From contig JBCBHO010000003.1 of NCBI GenBank assembly GCA_038525525.1, positions 124,001 through 188,000 on the forward strand: a DNA stretch of 64,000 nt, in the 5' to 3' direction. The position numbers and the translations under genes were made by a program. Positions 7,887 to 15,061 of the stretch are shown here, piece by piece. The number at the start of each line of letters is the position of its first letter. Within the stretch, counting starts at the first letter, position 1. The stretch comes from Shimia_B sp038525525 (lineage in GTDB: Bacteria; Pseudomonadota; Alphaproteobacteria; Rhodobacterales; Rhodobacteraceae). A model generated the notes under the pieces. The model was given only the letters and a program-made list of their open reading frames with translations, was not told the origin of the DNA and did not search any database.

Positions 7887-8562
7887 GACCCGCGCGGCGG
7901 GGACCCGCGTGGTACTTCTCGGGGTCATCGCGATCGTGGCGATCCTCGCCGTGGCCGGCGCCGCGCTCCTGCTGACGCTGCCTGACGCCGACGCCTTCAA
8001 CCAGCGCGTGGAAGCGATCTTCGTCGAAAACGACAGCCTCACGAGCGCGGCCGAGATCAAGCTCCTCGAGATCATCGCGCAATCGGGCACCGCCTTCTCG
8101 GACGTGCTGGCGAGCTACCGGCTCGTGATCTTCGTTCTCCTCGTCTTCGCCACGGCACTTCTGGTAGCCACGCTCGTCTTCCTCGTGGCGCTCGTGGCAC
8201 TGACCCGCCGCATGAGCGAGATCGAGCGGACGGGGATCCAGGTGAACTCCCTCCTCATCTCCCGCGACGAGAACGTGGTCTACCTCAACAACATGGAATT
8301 CAAGCTGACGCCCGCGGCCATCGAGACGCTGTCGGTCCTCGCCGAGGCGCGCATGGACGGCGATGTCCTCACCGGCGCGGAGCTCGAAGGCGTCATTTCC
8401 GGGCGCAGCGCATCGGACTGCGAAGAGGCCGCCGGGGCCACCCGCATCAAGCGCCTGCGCGACGCTCTCGGCAACCAGATGGTGAGCGAGCTTCTCGTGA
8501 AGAACATCGCCCGCAAGGGCTACATGCTCTCCATCGACAAGGACGTCATCAAGATGGTCTGA
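7858..8562 (+). CDS. Membrane-anchored winged-helix protein, unknown function
   Basis: A 234-residue protein if started at the GTG at 7858, which follows AAGAGA and overlaps the previous gene. Two strong membrane spans are visible (about residues 14-38 and 83-112). They are followed by a cytoplasmic C-terminal domain whose 'TRIKRLRDALG' and 'LLVKNIARKGYMLS' resemble the recognition helix and wing of OmpR/CadC-type DNA-binding domains. The order is unusual, with the membrane part first and the DNA-binding part last; CadC/ToxR place the domain at the N-terminus. It could be a membrane-bound transcription factor sensing the periplasm together with the secreted protein upstream. DNA binding is inferred from pattern only. 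Confidence 0.6.
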   Translation: MQDATSSASETRAAGTRVVLLGVIAIVAILAVAGAALLLTLPDADAFNQRVEAIFVENDSLTSAAEIKLLEIIAQSGTAFSDVLASYRLVIFVLLVFATALLVATLVFLVALVALTRRMSEIERTGIQVNSLLISRDENVVYLNNMEFKLTPAAIETLSVLAEARMDGDVLTGAELEGVISGRSASDCEEAAGATRIKRLRDALGNQMVSELLVKNIARKGYMLSIDKDVIKMV

Positions 8563-8568
8563 TCCGGC

Positions 8569-8862
8569 TCAGTGCGCCGGGACGGTCGTGCAGGTCCCCG
8601 GATAGGGATGGCACACGAGCTTCACCGGCTGCCGGGCCACGTAGCGATCGTTGGCCACGGGCGTGCCCTGCCCGGTCAATGCATATTCCGTGTTGGCCGA
8701 CGTGGCCCCCTGCAGCCGCTGCGGCGTGCCGAGCACGACGCCCAGCCCCACGAGAAGCTGCACGCCGAGGATCGTCGTCGCCACGTCTGTCGCGCGCGCC
8801 GGCGTGGCCGCACTGGTCAGCAGCAGCGCGGACAGAGCCGCGCCCATCAATGTCTTGGTCAT
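8569..8862 (-). CDS. Small secreted protein, unknown function
   Basis: A 97-residue protein starting at 8862, supported by AAAGGTGGGG just upstream. The signal peptide ends near 'ATPARA' (residue about 24). A second hydrophobic stretch follows ('TTILGVQLLVGLGVVLG'), then a short tail with two cysteines ('LVCHPYPGTCTTV') likely to form a disulfide loop. The layout (signal, hydrophobic stretch, cysteine tail) resembles the product at 7014. It is convergent with the winged-helix gene, 6 nt away. Confidence 0.6.
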   Translation of the reverse strand: MTKTLMGAALSALLLTSAATPARATDVATTILGVQLLVGLGVVLGTPQRLQGATSANTEYALTGQGTPVANDRYVARQPVKLVCHPYPGTCTTVPAH

Positions 8863-9067
8863 AATACCCCACCTTTCGGGCCTCACCCAGGCCCACACCG
8901 ATTCCCCCCGGACTCGGCACCCGTTAACGCTACGGTAAGGCGACGCCCGCGCAACCCCGCCGTCGGCAACGCACCGTTTCCGCCGAGGGCACAACACCCG
9001 GTGTCGCTTTTGGGCATTCCCGGCGGGGCGGGCCCGGCTATCCGGGCGCGAGAGGGAGGAGGCGCCG

Positions 9068-9856
9068 ATGCATTTCACGTTCAACGGCGTTTTGCCGGAG
9101 CCCGGCGCGCCGACGCTCGTGCTCATCCACGGGGCAGGCGGCTCGCATCTCGATTACGCGATCCCCTGGCGCAACGTGACAGCCGCGCCCGAGCCAGGCA
9201 AGACCCGCGCCCCCGGTCAGGGCGGGCACGCGCTTCAGGCACGACCGGTCTATGCGCTCGATCTGCCGGGCCACGGCGACAGCGGGGGGGAGAGTGCGGA
9301 TGACGTGGCGGTCTACGCCGCCGCCGTCGCCGCCTTCCTGACCGAACACGACCTGCGCGATGCCTGCCTCGTGGGCCATTCCATGGGCGCGGCCATCGCC
9401 GTGGCCACGGCCCTCGACGCCCCGGACAGGCTCCATTCCCTCTGCCTCATCGGCGGTGGCGCCAAGATCAACGTGAGCCAGGAGCTTCTCAACGGGCTCG
9501 CAACGAACACCGACGCCACCGTGGGCGCGATCTCCCGCGCCTGCTGGCACAAATCGACGATGCCCATGTACCGCGAAGTGGTGCGCCGCCGTATGACGAC
9601 CTCGGGCGCCACCGTGCTCGTCAACGATTTCACCGCCTGCGCTCGCGTGGACCTGCGCGCGCGCCTGCCCGAGATCGATGTGCCCGTGTTGCTTCTTGCG
9701 GCCGTGGAAGACCGCATGGTGCCGCTCAAGGACGTGGAGGCCATGCAGAACGCCTTCCCCAAGGCGAGCCTCGTGGCGCTCGAAGGCTGCGGCCACTTCC
9801 TCCACTTCGAGCGCTCCGAAGAAGCCGCCGAAGCGCTCAATGCCTTCCTGGGATAA
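9068..9856 (+). CDS. Alpha/beta hydrolase
   Basis: A 262-residue alpha/beta-hydrolase-fold enzyme. The oxyanion motif HGAGG is at 21-25, the nucleophile elbow GHSMG at 103-107 (Ser105), the acid probably the Asp in 'AAVEDRMVPL', and the catalytic His in 'EGCGHFLHFE' near the C-terminus. A proline/glycine insert at about 39-58 separates the oxyanion strand from 'YALDLPGHGDS'. GGGAGGAGG lies 7 nt before the ATG. The substrate is not determinable. It is followed by the convergent tRNA-Arg. Confidence 0.85.
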   Translation: MHFTFNGVLPEPGAPTLVLIHGAGGSHLDYAIPWRNVTAAPEPGKTRAPGQGGHALQARPVYALDLPGHGDSGGESADDVAVYAAAVAAFLTEHDLRDACLVGHSMGAAIAVATALDAPDRLHSLCLIGGGAKINVSQELLNGLATNTDATVGAISRACWHKSTMPMYREVVRRRMTTSGATVLVNDFTACARVDLRARLPEIDVPVLLLAAVEDRMVPLKDVEAMQNAFPKASLVALEGCGHFLHFERSEEAAEALNAFLG

Positions 9857-9857
9857 A

Positions 9858-9934
9858 TGGCGACCCCGGCAGGATTCGAACCTGCAACCTGCCCCTTAGG
9901 AGGGGGCTGCTCTATCCAGTTGAGCCACGGGGCC
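9858..9934 (-). tRNA. tRNA-Arg (anticodon CCU)
   Basis: A complete 77-nt cloverleaf on the minus strand. The acceptor is GGCCCCG with CGGGGTC (one G-U pair), the T arm GCAGG-TTCGAAT-CCTGC, and the anticodon arm GCCCC-CTCCTAA-GGGGC with CCT at the anticodon positions. The 3' CCA is encoded. It reads the AGG codon. The gene stands alone, downstream of and convergent with the hydrolase. Confidence 0.95.
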
Positions 9935-10060
9935 ACGCGCCCCCTGTAAAGGCCCGCCTAAGCCTTGGGTCAACGGCAATATGACCTCGATCCTCCGTTT
10001 GCCCGCAACGGGTGCGCACAGCAGGCTCACGCATACTTCCAAAGCATAGCGCGCCCAGCC

Positions 10061-10867
10061 ATGACACTCTCCGAGATCTGGGCCCAAGGCGCCCGGATTT
10101 CAGAACTCGCCGGTTGGGCCGTCATCCTCCTTCTCTTGCCGATCTCCACGGATTTCGGCGCCCTGAGCGTGAGCCTTGGCCTCTTCATCTATCCCATTGC
10201 GATCCGCCTCGCGCAACAATTCGGGGTGACGGGCCTCGCCGTGCTCGCCCTCTTCTCGCTCCCCGGGGCCATCGGTTGGGAGGCATACGAAGAGATCACC
10301 TACCGGGCGTCCCCGGGCCACCTGCTCAACGCCCTTGCCCTTGCCTACGTGCTGCACCGGGGGCCCGCCGCCGTCCTCCGCATCGCGGAGCAGCCGGCAT
10401 GGCGCATCGCACTCCTCCTCTGTGTGCTTCCGATTCAGGTCACCGTGGAAATCGGCTTCGTCGCCCTCACGGAGGCGGACAGGCTTGCCATAGAGCTGCG
10501 CTTTTTCTCCTCGGTCCTCGCCTATGGCCTTTTCGCCCTGCTCGGTGTCGGGGCCTATCCCCGTCGCTTGCTTTTTCCGATGCTCGTCGGTGCGGCTCTC
10601 TTCGGCGCGGTCGTCGACGCGGCCACGCCGTGGCTTATTGACGTCGTCGGCGTCGGCCGCGCGCTTGAGAGCGCGCTTTATGTCTTCAACCCGCGGAGTG
10701 GCTTTTCAGACCTGGGCGCCATCCTGTCCGCTGTCCTGATCTACGAAGTCGCACGCTACCTCGCAGGGTTCGACACGCGCTTCCCTCGAAGCTTGCCGGG
10801 ACGGGCCCTGCCGGCACCTGTGGTGAGCATCGCGATCATCGCGTTGCTCGGCGTCAGCTACGCCTAG
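10061..10867 (+). CDS. Polytopic membrane protein, unknown function (first of an in-frame pair)
   Basis: A 268-residue protein from the ATG at 10061 with about seven hydrophobic spans separated by short loops, including 'LAGWAVILLLLPISTDFGAL', 'GLAVLALFSLPGAIG', 'IALLLCVLPIQVTVEIG' and a last span next to the stop ('VVSIAIIALLGVSYA'). No enzyme motif or transporter signature is seen. It ends in TAG at 10865-10867, and the same frame then stays open for a further 1080 nt through the next gene, so the two could be one interrupted gene. No clear ribosome-binding site precedes the start. Confidence 0.5.
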   Translation: MTLSEIWAQGARISELAGWAVILLLLPISTDFGALSVSLGLFIYPIAIRLAQQFGVTGLAVLALFSLPGAIGWEAYEEITYRASPGHLLNALALAYVLHRGPAAVLRIAEQPAWRIALLLCVLPIQVTVEIGFVALTEADRLAIELRFFSSVLAYGLFALLGVGAYPRRLLFPMLVGAALFGAVVDAATPWLIDVVGVGRALESALYVFNPRSGFSDLGAILSAVLIYEVARYLAGFDTRFPRSLPGRALPAPVVSIAIIALLGVSYA

Positions 10868-10906
10868 CCGGTCTCGGACATATGGATTGCACTCGTCGAT
10901 CTCGGA

Positions 10907-11947
10907 TTGCCCCACGGGGTGGCTTGGCTTCTCGATCCATCCCTGTCTTCGCCGGTGCTCCTGGCGACCTGCGTTCTCGCCGGGTTCTTGCTGCGGCTGC
11001 CCGGGGCGATCGTACTGGCGGCAGGAGCCTTCGGGGCCGCCGCGATTTTCGTGGACGGCTTCGGCGATGAGATCCCGCTGCAGAACGTCATCCTTCCCTT
11101 CGTCCTCGGCTGGTACGGGCAGCTTTGGGGCGCGCATGTCCGCGGCGCGACGCCCTTTGGACTGCCGTCATTCTGGATCCGCTTTGGCGTGCTCCTCGCG
11201 GCACTTGTCGCCGGACTTGCCGCCCTGCAACCGAGGCTCGCGGCCGCGATCGGTGGGCCGCTCTGGCTCGGTTTGATGCTGGGGAGCTGGGCCCTCCTGC
11301 GTCCGGGCGGGGCAGCCGCGCGCATGGGCCTCGTGGCAGAGGGCAAGCAGCTTCAGGTCATGAACTTCTGCCTCTTGGTGGCGGTCGTCCTCGGGTTCGG
11401 CAGCGCCGTCACCGGCTTTTTCAGCCAGGCCATGACGGCCCTCTTCCTGACCGCGCGAGGCGGCGACGTGTCGGATCTCTTCGATGCACCCGTCGTGGCC
11501 TTTTTCGTCGTCGCGGGGGCGTTGGGCGGGCTCCTCTTTGCGCTCCATGCGTTTCTCGGTGCGGTCCTCGAGGCGCGCGCCGCGATCGCGAAGATCGCCC
11601 GGCGGACCCACTTGCGCATCGCGGCCCCCCGCTCGGAGATGGCCGCGCTGCTCGGGCTGGCGCGGCCGGGCGACGGGGCAGGCCACGGGACAGGCCTCCG
11701 CGCAGTCTGCGCGCTCGGGACAGGTGCGCTCCTCTCCCCGGTCGCGCTGGCTTTCGCTCTGGTTTGCGCGGCCACGGGCCTCGGCCCAAGCCTCGCGGAC
11801 TGGCAGACCGCGCGGGAAAACTGCGCCGCACGCTCCAGCTTCGCCGTGATCGGCGCGGAGGATGGCCCCGCCCCCGTGCCCATCCCGAGCGAGCCCACTC
11901 TACGGTTCGGCCCGTGGCCTTCCCCAGGGCTCGCGCTCCCGTGCTGA
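10907..11947 (+). CDS. Polytopic membrane protein, unknown function (second of an in-frame pair)
   Basis: Up to 346 residues if started at TTG 10907. No ATG start exists in this frame near the beginning, GTG 10919 is an alternative, and neither has a good ribosome site. At least six hydrophobic spans are visible, among them 'VLLATCVLAGFLLRLPGAIV', 'LLAALVAGLAAL', 'APVVAFFVVAGALGGLLFAL' and 'ALLSPVALAFALVCA'. A polar C-terminal tail of about 50 residues ends in cysteine. It is in frame with the preceding gene across a single TAG. Function is unknown; its start is uncertain and it may be the rear half of a disrupted gene. Confidence 0.45.
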   Translation: MPHGVAWLLDPSLSSPVLLATCVLAGFLLRLPGAIVLAAGAFGAAAIFVDGFGDEIPLQNVILPFVLGWYGQLWGAHVRGATPFGLPSFWIRFGVLLAALVAGLAALQPRLAAAIGGPLWLGLMLGSWALLRPGGAAARMGLVAEGKQLQVMNFCLLVAVVLGFGSAVTGFFSQAMTALFLTARGGDVSDLFDAPVVAFFVVAGALGGLLFALHAFLGAVLEARAAIAKIARRTHLRIAAPRSEMAALLGLARPGDGAGHGTGLRAVCALGTGALLSPVALAFALVCAATGLGPSLADWQTARENCAARSSFAVIGAEDGPAPVPIPSEPTLRFGPWPSPGLALPC

Positions 11948-12031
11948 GGGCCGCGAGCCCAGCCCGACATCATGCCTTTGAGCCGTCTCGAAGATGGTCT
12001 AACAAGTGAGCGATCAAAGGAATGCGCCCCC

Positions 12032-13060
12032 GTGAACGTACCCCCCCGCCGCCCGCTGACCCTCCGCGATGTCTCCGAGGCCTCGGGCGTCAGCGAGATG
12101 ACCGTGAGCCGTGTCCTCCGCAATCGAGGCGATGTCAGCGAGGCCACCCGCGAGAAGGTCCTCACCGCGGCGAAGTCGCTGGGCTACGTGCCCAACAAGA
12201 TCGCCGGCGCGCTCGCTTCCCAGCGGGTCAACCTCGTGGCCGTCATCATCCCTTCGCTCTCCAACATGGTCTTTCCCGAGGTCATGGGCGCCATCTCCGA
12301 CACGCTCGACGGCACCGGGCTCCAGCCCGTGGTCGGCGTCACCAACTACTCGCCCGAGCGCGAGGAAAAAGTGCTCTACGAGATGCTCTCCTGGCGGCCC
12401 TCCGGGGTTGTCATCGCCGGCCTCGAGCAGACCGATGCCTCCAAGGCCATGCTCGCCAATTCCGGCATCCCCATCGTCCAGATCATGGATATCGACGGCA
12501 CGCCCGTGGACAATGCGGTGGGCATCTCGCACCGCCGCGCTGGCCGCAAGATGGCCGAGCAGATTCTCAAGCAGGGCTACGAAACCATCGGCTTTCTCGG
12601 CACCAAGATGCCCCTCGATCACCGCGCCCGCAAACGCTTCGAGGGCTTCACCGAGGCGCTTGCGAAGGGAGGCCGGCAGGTCGAGGACCAGGAATTCTAC
12701 GAGGGCGGCTCCGCGCTCGCGAAAGGCCGGGAGATGACGGCGGCCATGCTGGAGCGGAACCCGGAGCTCGACTTCCTTTACTACTCCAACGACATGATCG
12801 GCGCCGGCGGGCTTCTCTACCTGCTGGAAAAGGGCATCAGCATCCCGCACCAGATCGGGCTCGCCGGGTTCAACGGCGTGGAGCTCCTCGACGGGCTGCC
12901 ACGGCAGCTCGCAACCATGGACAGCTGCCGCACCGAGATCGGCGCCCGCGCCGCCGAGATCATCCGCGCCCGCGTGGAAGACCCCGACACGCCCCCCGTA
13001 ATCGAGGAACTCACCCCCAAGATCGCCCCCGGCGACACGCTGCGCCGCAAGCTGGGGTAA
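12032..13060 (+). CDS. LacI/GntR-type transcriptional regulator
   Basis: A 342-residue regulator. The N-terminal helix-turn-helix 'TLRDVSEASGVSEMTVSRVL' is followed by the hinge helix 'PNKIAGALASQR' and a periplasmic-binding-like ligand domain from about residue 60 ('VAVIIPSLSNMVFPEVMGAI' to the C-terminus). The sequence resembles gluconate-type GntR repressors. GTG 12032 is preferred because AAAGGA lies about 11 nt upstream; an upstream in-frame start at 11972 is possible. No sugar catabolic operon adjoins it, so the ligand and targets are unknown. Confidence 0.85.
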   Translation: MNVPPRRPLTLRDVSEASGVSEMTVSRVLRNRGDVSEATREKVLTAAKSLGYVPNKIAGALASQRVNLVAVIIPSLSNMVFPEVMGAISDTLDGTGLQPVVGVTNYSPEREEKVLYEMLSWRPSGVVIAGLEQTDASKAMLANSGIPIVQIMDIDGTPVDNAVGISHRRAGRKMAEQILKQGYETIGFLGTKMPLDHRARKRFEGFTEALAKGGRQVEDQEFYEGGSALAKGREMTAAMLERNPELDFLYYSNDMIGAGGLLYLLEKGISIPHQIGLAGFNGVELLDGLPRQLATMDSCRTEIGARAAEIIRARVEDPDTPPVIEELTPKIAPGDTLRRKLG

Positions 13061-13154
13061 AGCCCAGAGAAGGCCGCACAACACCCGCATGCCATCCCAG
13101 TAACCGCGCCGCAGTACAACTTGCACGCTCCCAGAAGTCCGCTAGCCTTGCGCC

Positions 13155-14308
13155 AGGTCTCGCCGCGCACTCGCCGTTGAGACCGTCAAAGTCTGCCTCT
13201 GGGCCCTCTCCGCGGCGACGGGCTCTTCCACCATCGCGAACGCCGAGAAGACCTTCGCCAAGGTCTCCTGGCTCGCGAAGTTCATCCCGGGCAATGAACC
13301 GGACGCCGCCACCCGCGCCGCCGACGCGCTCACCGCGATGCTCGACGGCAATGCCGGGTTTTCGGACTGCGCCCTCGACACCGCCGACGCTCTCCTGCCG
13401 GACAAAGCAGGCGCCTTCTGCACCGACGCCGCGCTATTGAATACGCCCAAAGCCCGCCGGGATTTTCCATCCGCGCTCTAAGCGCACATCTTCGCGACAA
13501 CTCTACCCCCGGATGATGACCGCGTGGATGATCTCCTCCGCGCAGTCATCTAAGACGCATTCAAGGAGCTTCGCAAAGACGACACGTTCCACTCGGTTTT
13601 AGTGCAGGAGGGGATCATCGGCATCGAAGGCCGCCTCGCGTCGATGGAAAGCCATCTCATCGCCGCCGCACGCTCGACGTCGAAGAACGGGAGGAACTCG
13701 CCGCGCTCCGCACCGAACGGCAGCTTCCGATCTCCATCGTCAAGAACTTCATGCCCGACACGGGCGATGATTTTGCAGGCGCCATTGTCCACGTCACGCG
13801 CGCTCTCGCGACCGCCGCCAGGCAGCTCGACCGCGCCGCACTGCCCTCCAACCTAGATGAGGGGGTGGACACAATCATCGCCGAAGTACGCGGGCTCAAC
13901 CGTGCGGGCGACACGCTGCGCAGGGAAGCAACTCGGACGAAGGGAGCCACGGCCCCAGCGATCCTCGCCAGGGCATTCGCGGCCTACGACGCCGCGCTTG
14001 AGATCTGCACGCGGGAGCAGCACGCCGTGGACTGGGCGATGACGCAGCACAACCTCGCGCTCGCGAAGGCGGGCGGGCTGGGCGTCGAAGGTACGTTCGA
14101 TCCGTCTCCGCATCTCGCGGAGGCGCTTGTGCACGTGGAGGTGGCGCTCAGCGTCTTCTTCCGGGCGCATATGGGCCACAGCCATGCCGCCGCCGTGCAG
14201 CTTAGCGACAGCATGCGCGCGGAGCTCAACACCTTACTGTGGGCTGCGCACCGCGCACCGCCGGGCAAAGGTTTACGCCTCGAAGCCATCGCGGCGGCCA
14301 TACGCTAG
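13155..14308 (+). pseudogene. Decayed TPR-like protein gene
   Basis: One frame encodes a coherent helical protein from about 13155 ('ALAVETVKVCLWALSAATGS') but is broken by TAA at 13479-13481 and again at 13551-13553. It continues in the same frame to about 13670, then must shift frame to reach the open segment that runs to 14308. That last piece contains 'AAYDAALEICTREQHAVDWA' followed by 'MTQHNLALA', a tetratricopeptide-like pattern found in alphaproteobacterial repeat proteins. Two stops plus one frameshift within a protein-like sequence indicate a pseudogene. The C-terminal 185 codons from 13751 could still be expressed. Confidence 0.65.
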
Positions 14309-14407
14309 CCATACGCAAGCTGGCGCCGTGATTTCCGCGGCCGGGGGCAGAATGTTACCGCGTCGCACGGGGTTTACGGGCCCGGACGCGCGGCTAGGTC
14401 CACGGCC

Positions 14408-15061
14408 ATGCTGCTCAGTGTCAAAGATGTCTCCAAAACCTTCCCCGGGGAGCCTCCGCTCGAGGTTCTGAAGGGCGTGTCGTTCACGCTCGAGGCGGGC
14501 CAAACCCTTGCTTTGACTGGGGAATCCGGGTCTGGGAAATCGACGCTGCTCCATGTCGTGGGCGGGCTCGAGCCCGCGAATGGCGGCTCCGTCGCCTTGA
14601 ACGGCCAGGAGGTCGTCGGCTTGGGCGACGCGGCGCTGGCAGGGATCCGGCGCAATGATATTGGCGTTATTTTTCAGCAGTTTAATCTGATCCCGTCCCT
14701 CACTGTCGCCCAAAACCTCGCCTTCCACGCGCGCCTCTCGGGCCATGTTGACGCGCCCTGGATCACCGAGCTCACTGCCTCGCTCGGTCTCCAGACGCTC
14801 GGCCCCCGCTTCCCGGAGCAGCTCTCCGGCGGGCAGCAGCAACGCGTCGCCATCGGGCGCGCGCTCGCGTCGAAACCGGCGCTGGTGCTGGCAGACGAAC
14901 CCACTGGAAACCTTGACGAAAATACCGGCGACGAGGTCATGGCGCTGATGGTCCGCCTGACGCGCGAGGCGGGCGCGGGCCTCTTGATGGTCACGCATTC
15001 ACCGGCCCGCGCCGAGGCGCTGGACCGCCGCATCCACCTGAGCCACGGCGAGATTTCCTGA
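14408..15061 (+). CDS. ABC transporter ATP-binding protein (LolD/MacB-like)
   Basis: A 217-residue ATPase with Walker A GESGSGKST (39-47), Q-loop 'VIFQQFNLIPSL', signature 'LSGGQQQRVAIGRAL' and Walker B 'ALVLADEPTGNLD'. The 'GNLD' and 'FNLIPSLTV' features place it in the LolD/MacB/FtsE group, which pairs with FtsX-like permeases. It is the first gene of an operon: its TGA shares one base with the ATG of the permease. The cargo is probably a lipoprotein, lipid or peptide extracted from the inner membrane. Confidence 0.9.
   Translation: MLLSVKDVSKTFPGEPPLEVLKGVSFTLEAGQTLALTGESGSGKSTLLHVVGGLEPANGGSVALNGQEVVGLGDAALAGIRRNDIGVIFQQFNLIPSLTVAQNLAFHARLSGHVDAPWITELTASLGLQTLGPRFPEQLSGGQQQRVAIGRALASKPALVLADEPTGNLDENTGDEVMALMVRLTREAGAGLLMVTHSPARAEALDRRIHLSHGEIS

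Noticed and set aside
9858..9934. tRNA-Arg as an integration (att) site
   Set aside because: No integrase gene, direct repeat of the tRNA 3' end or atypical block lies beside it.
12022..13440. A 472-codon plus-strand frame over the LacI regulator
   Set aside because: It is an off-frame reading of the LacI gene and the pseudogene, rich in Arg/Pro/Gly, without any fold signature.
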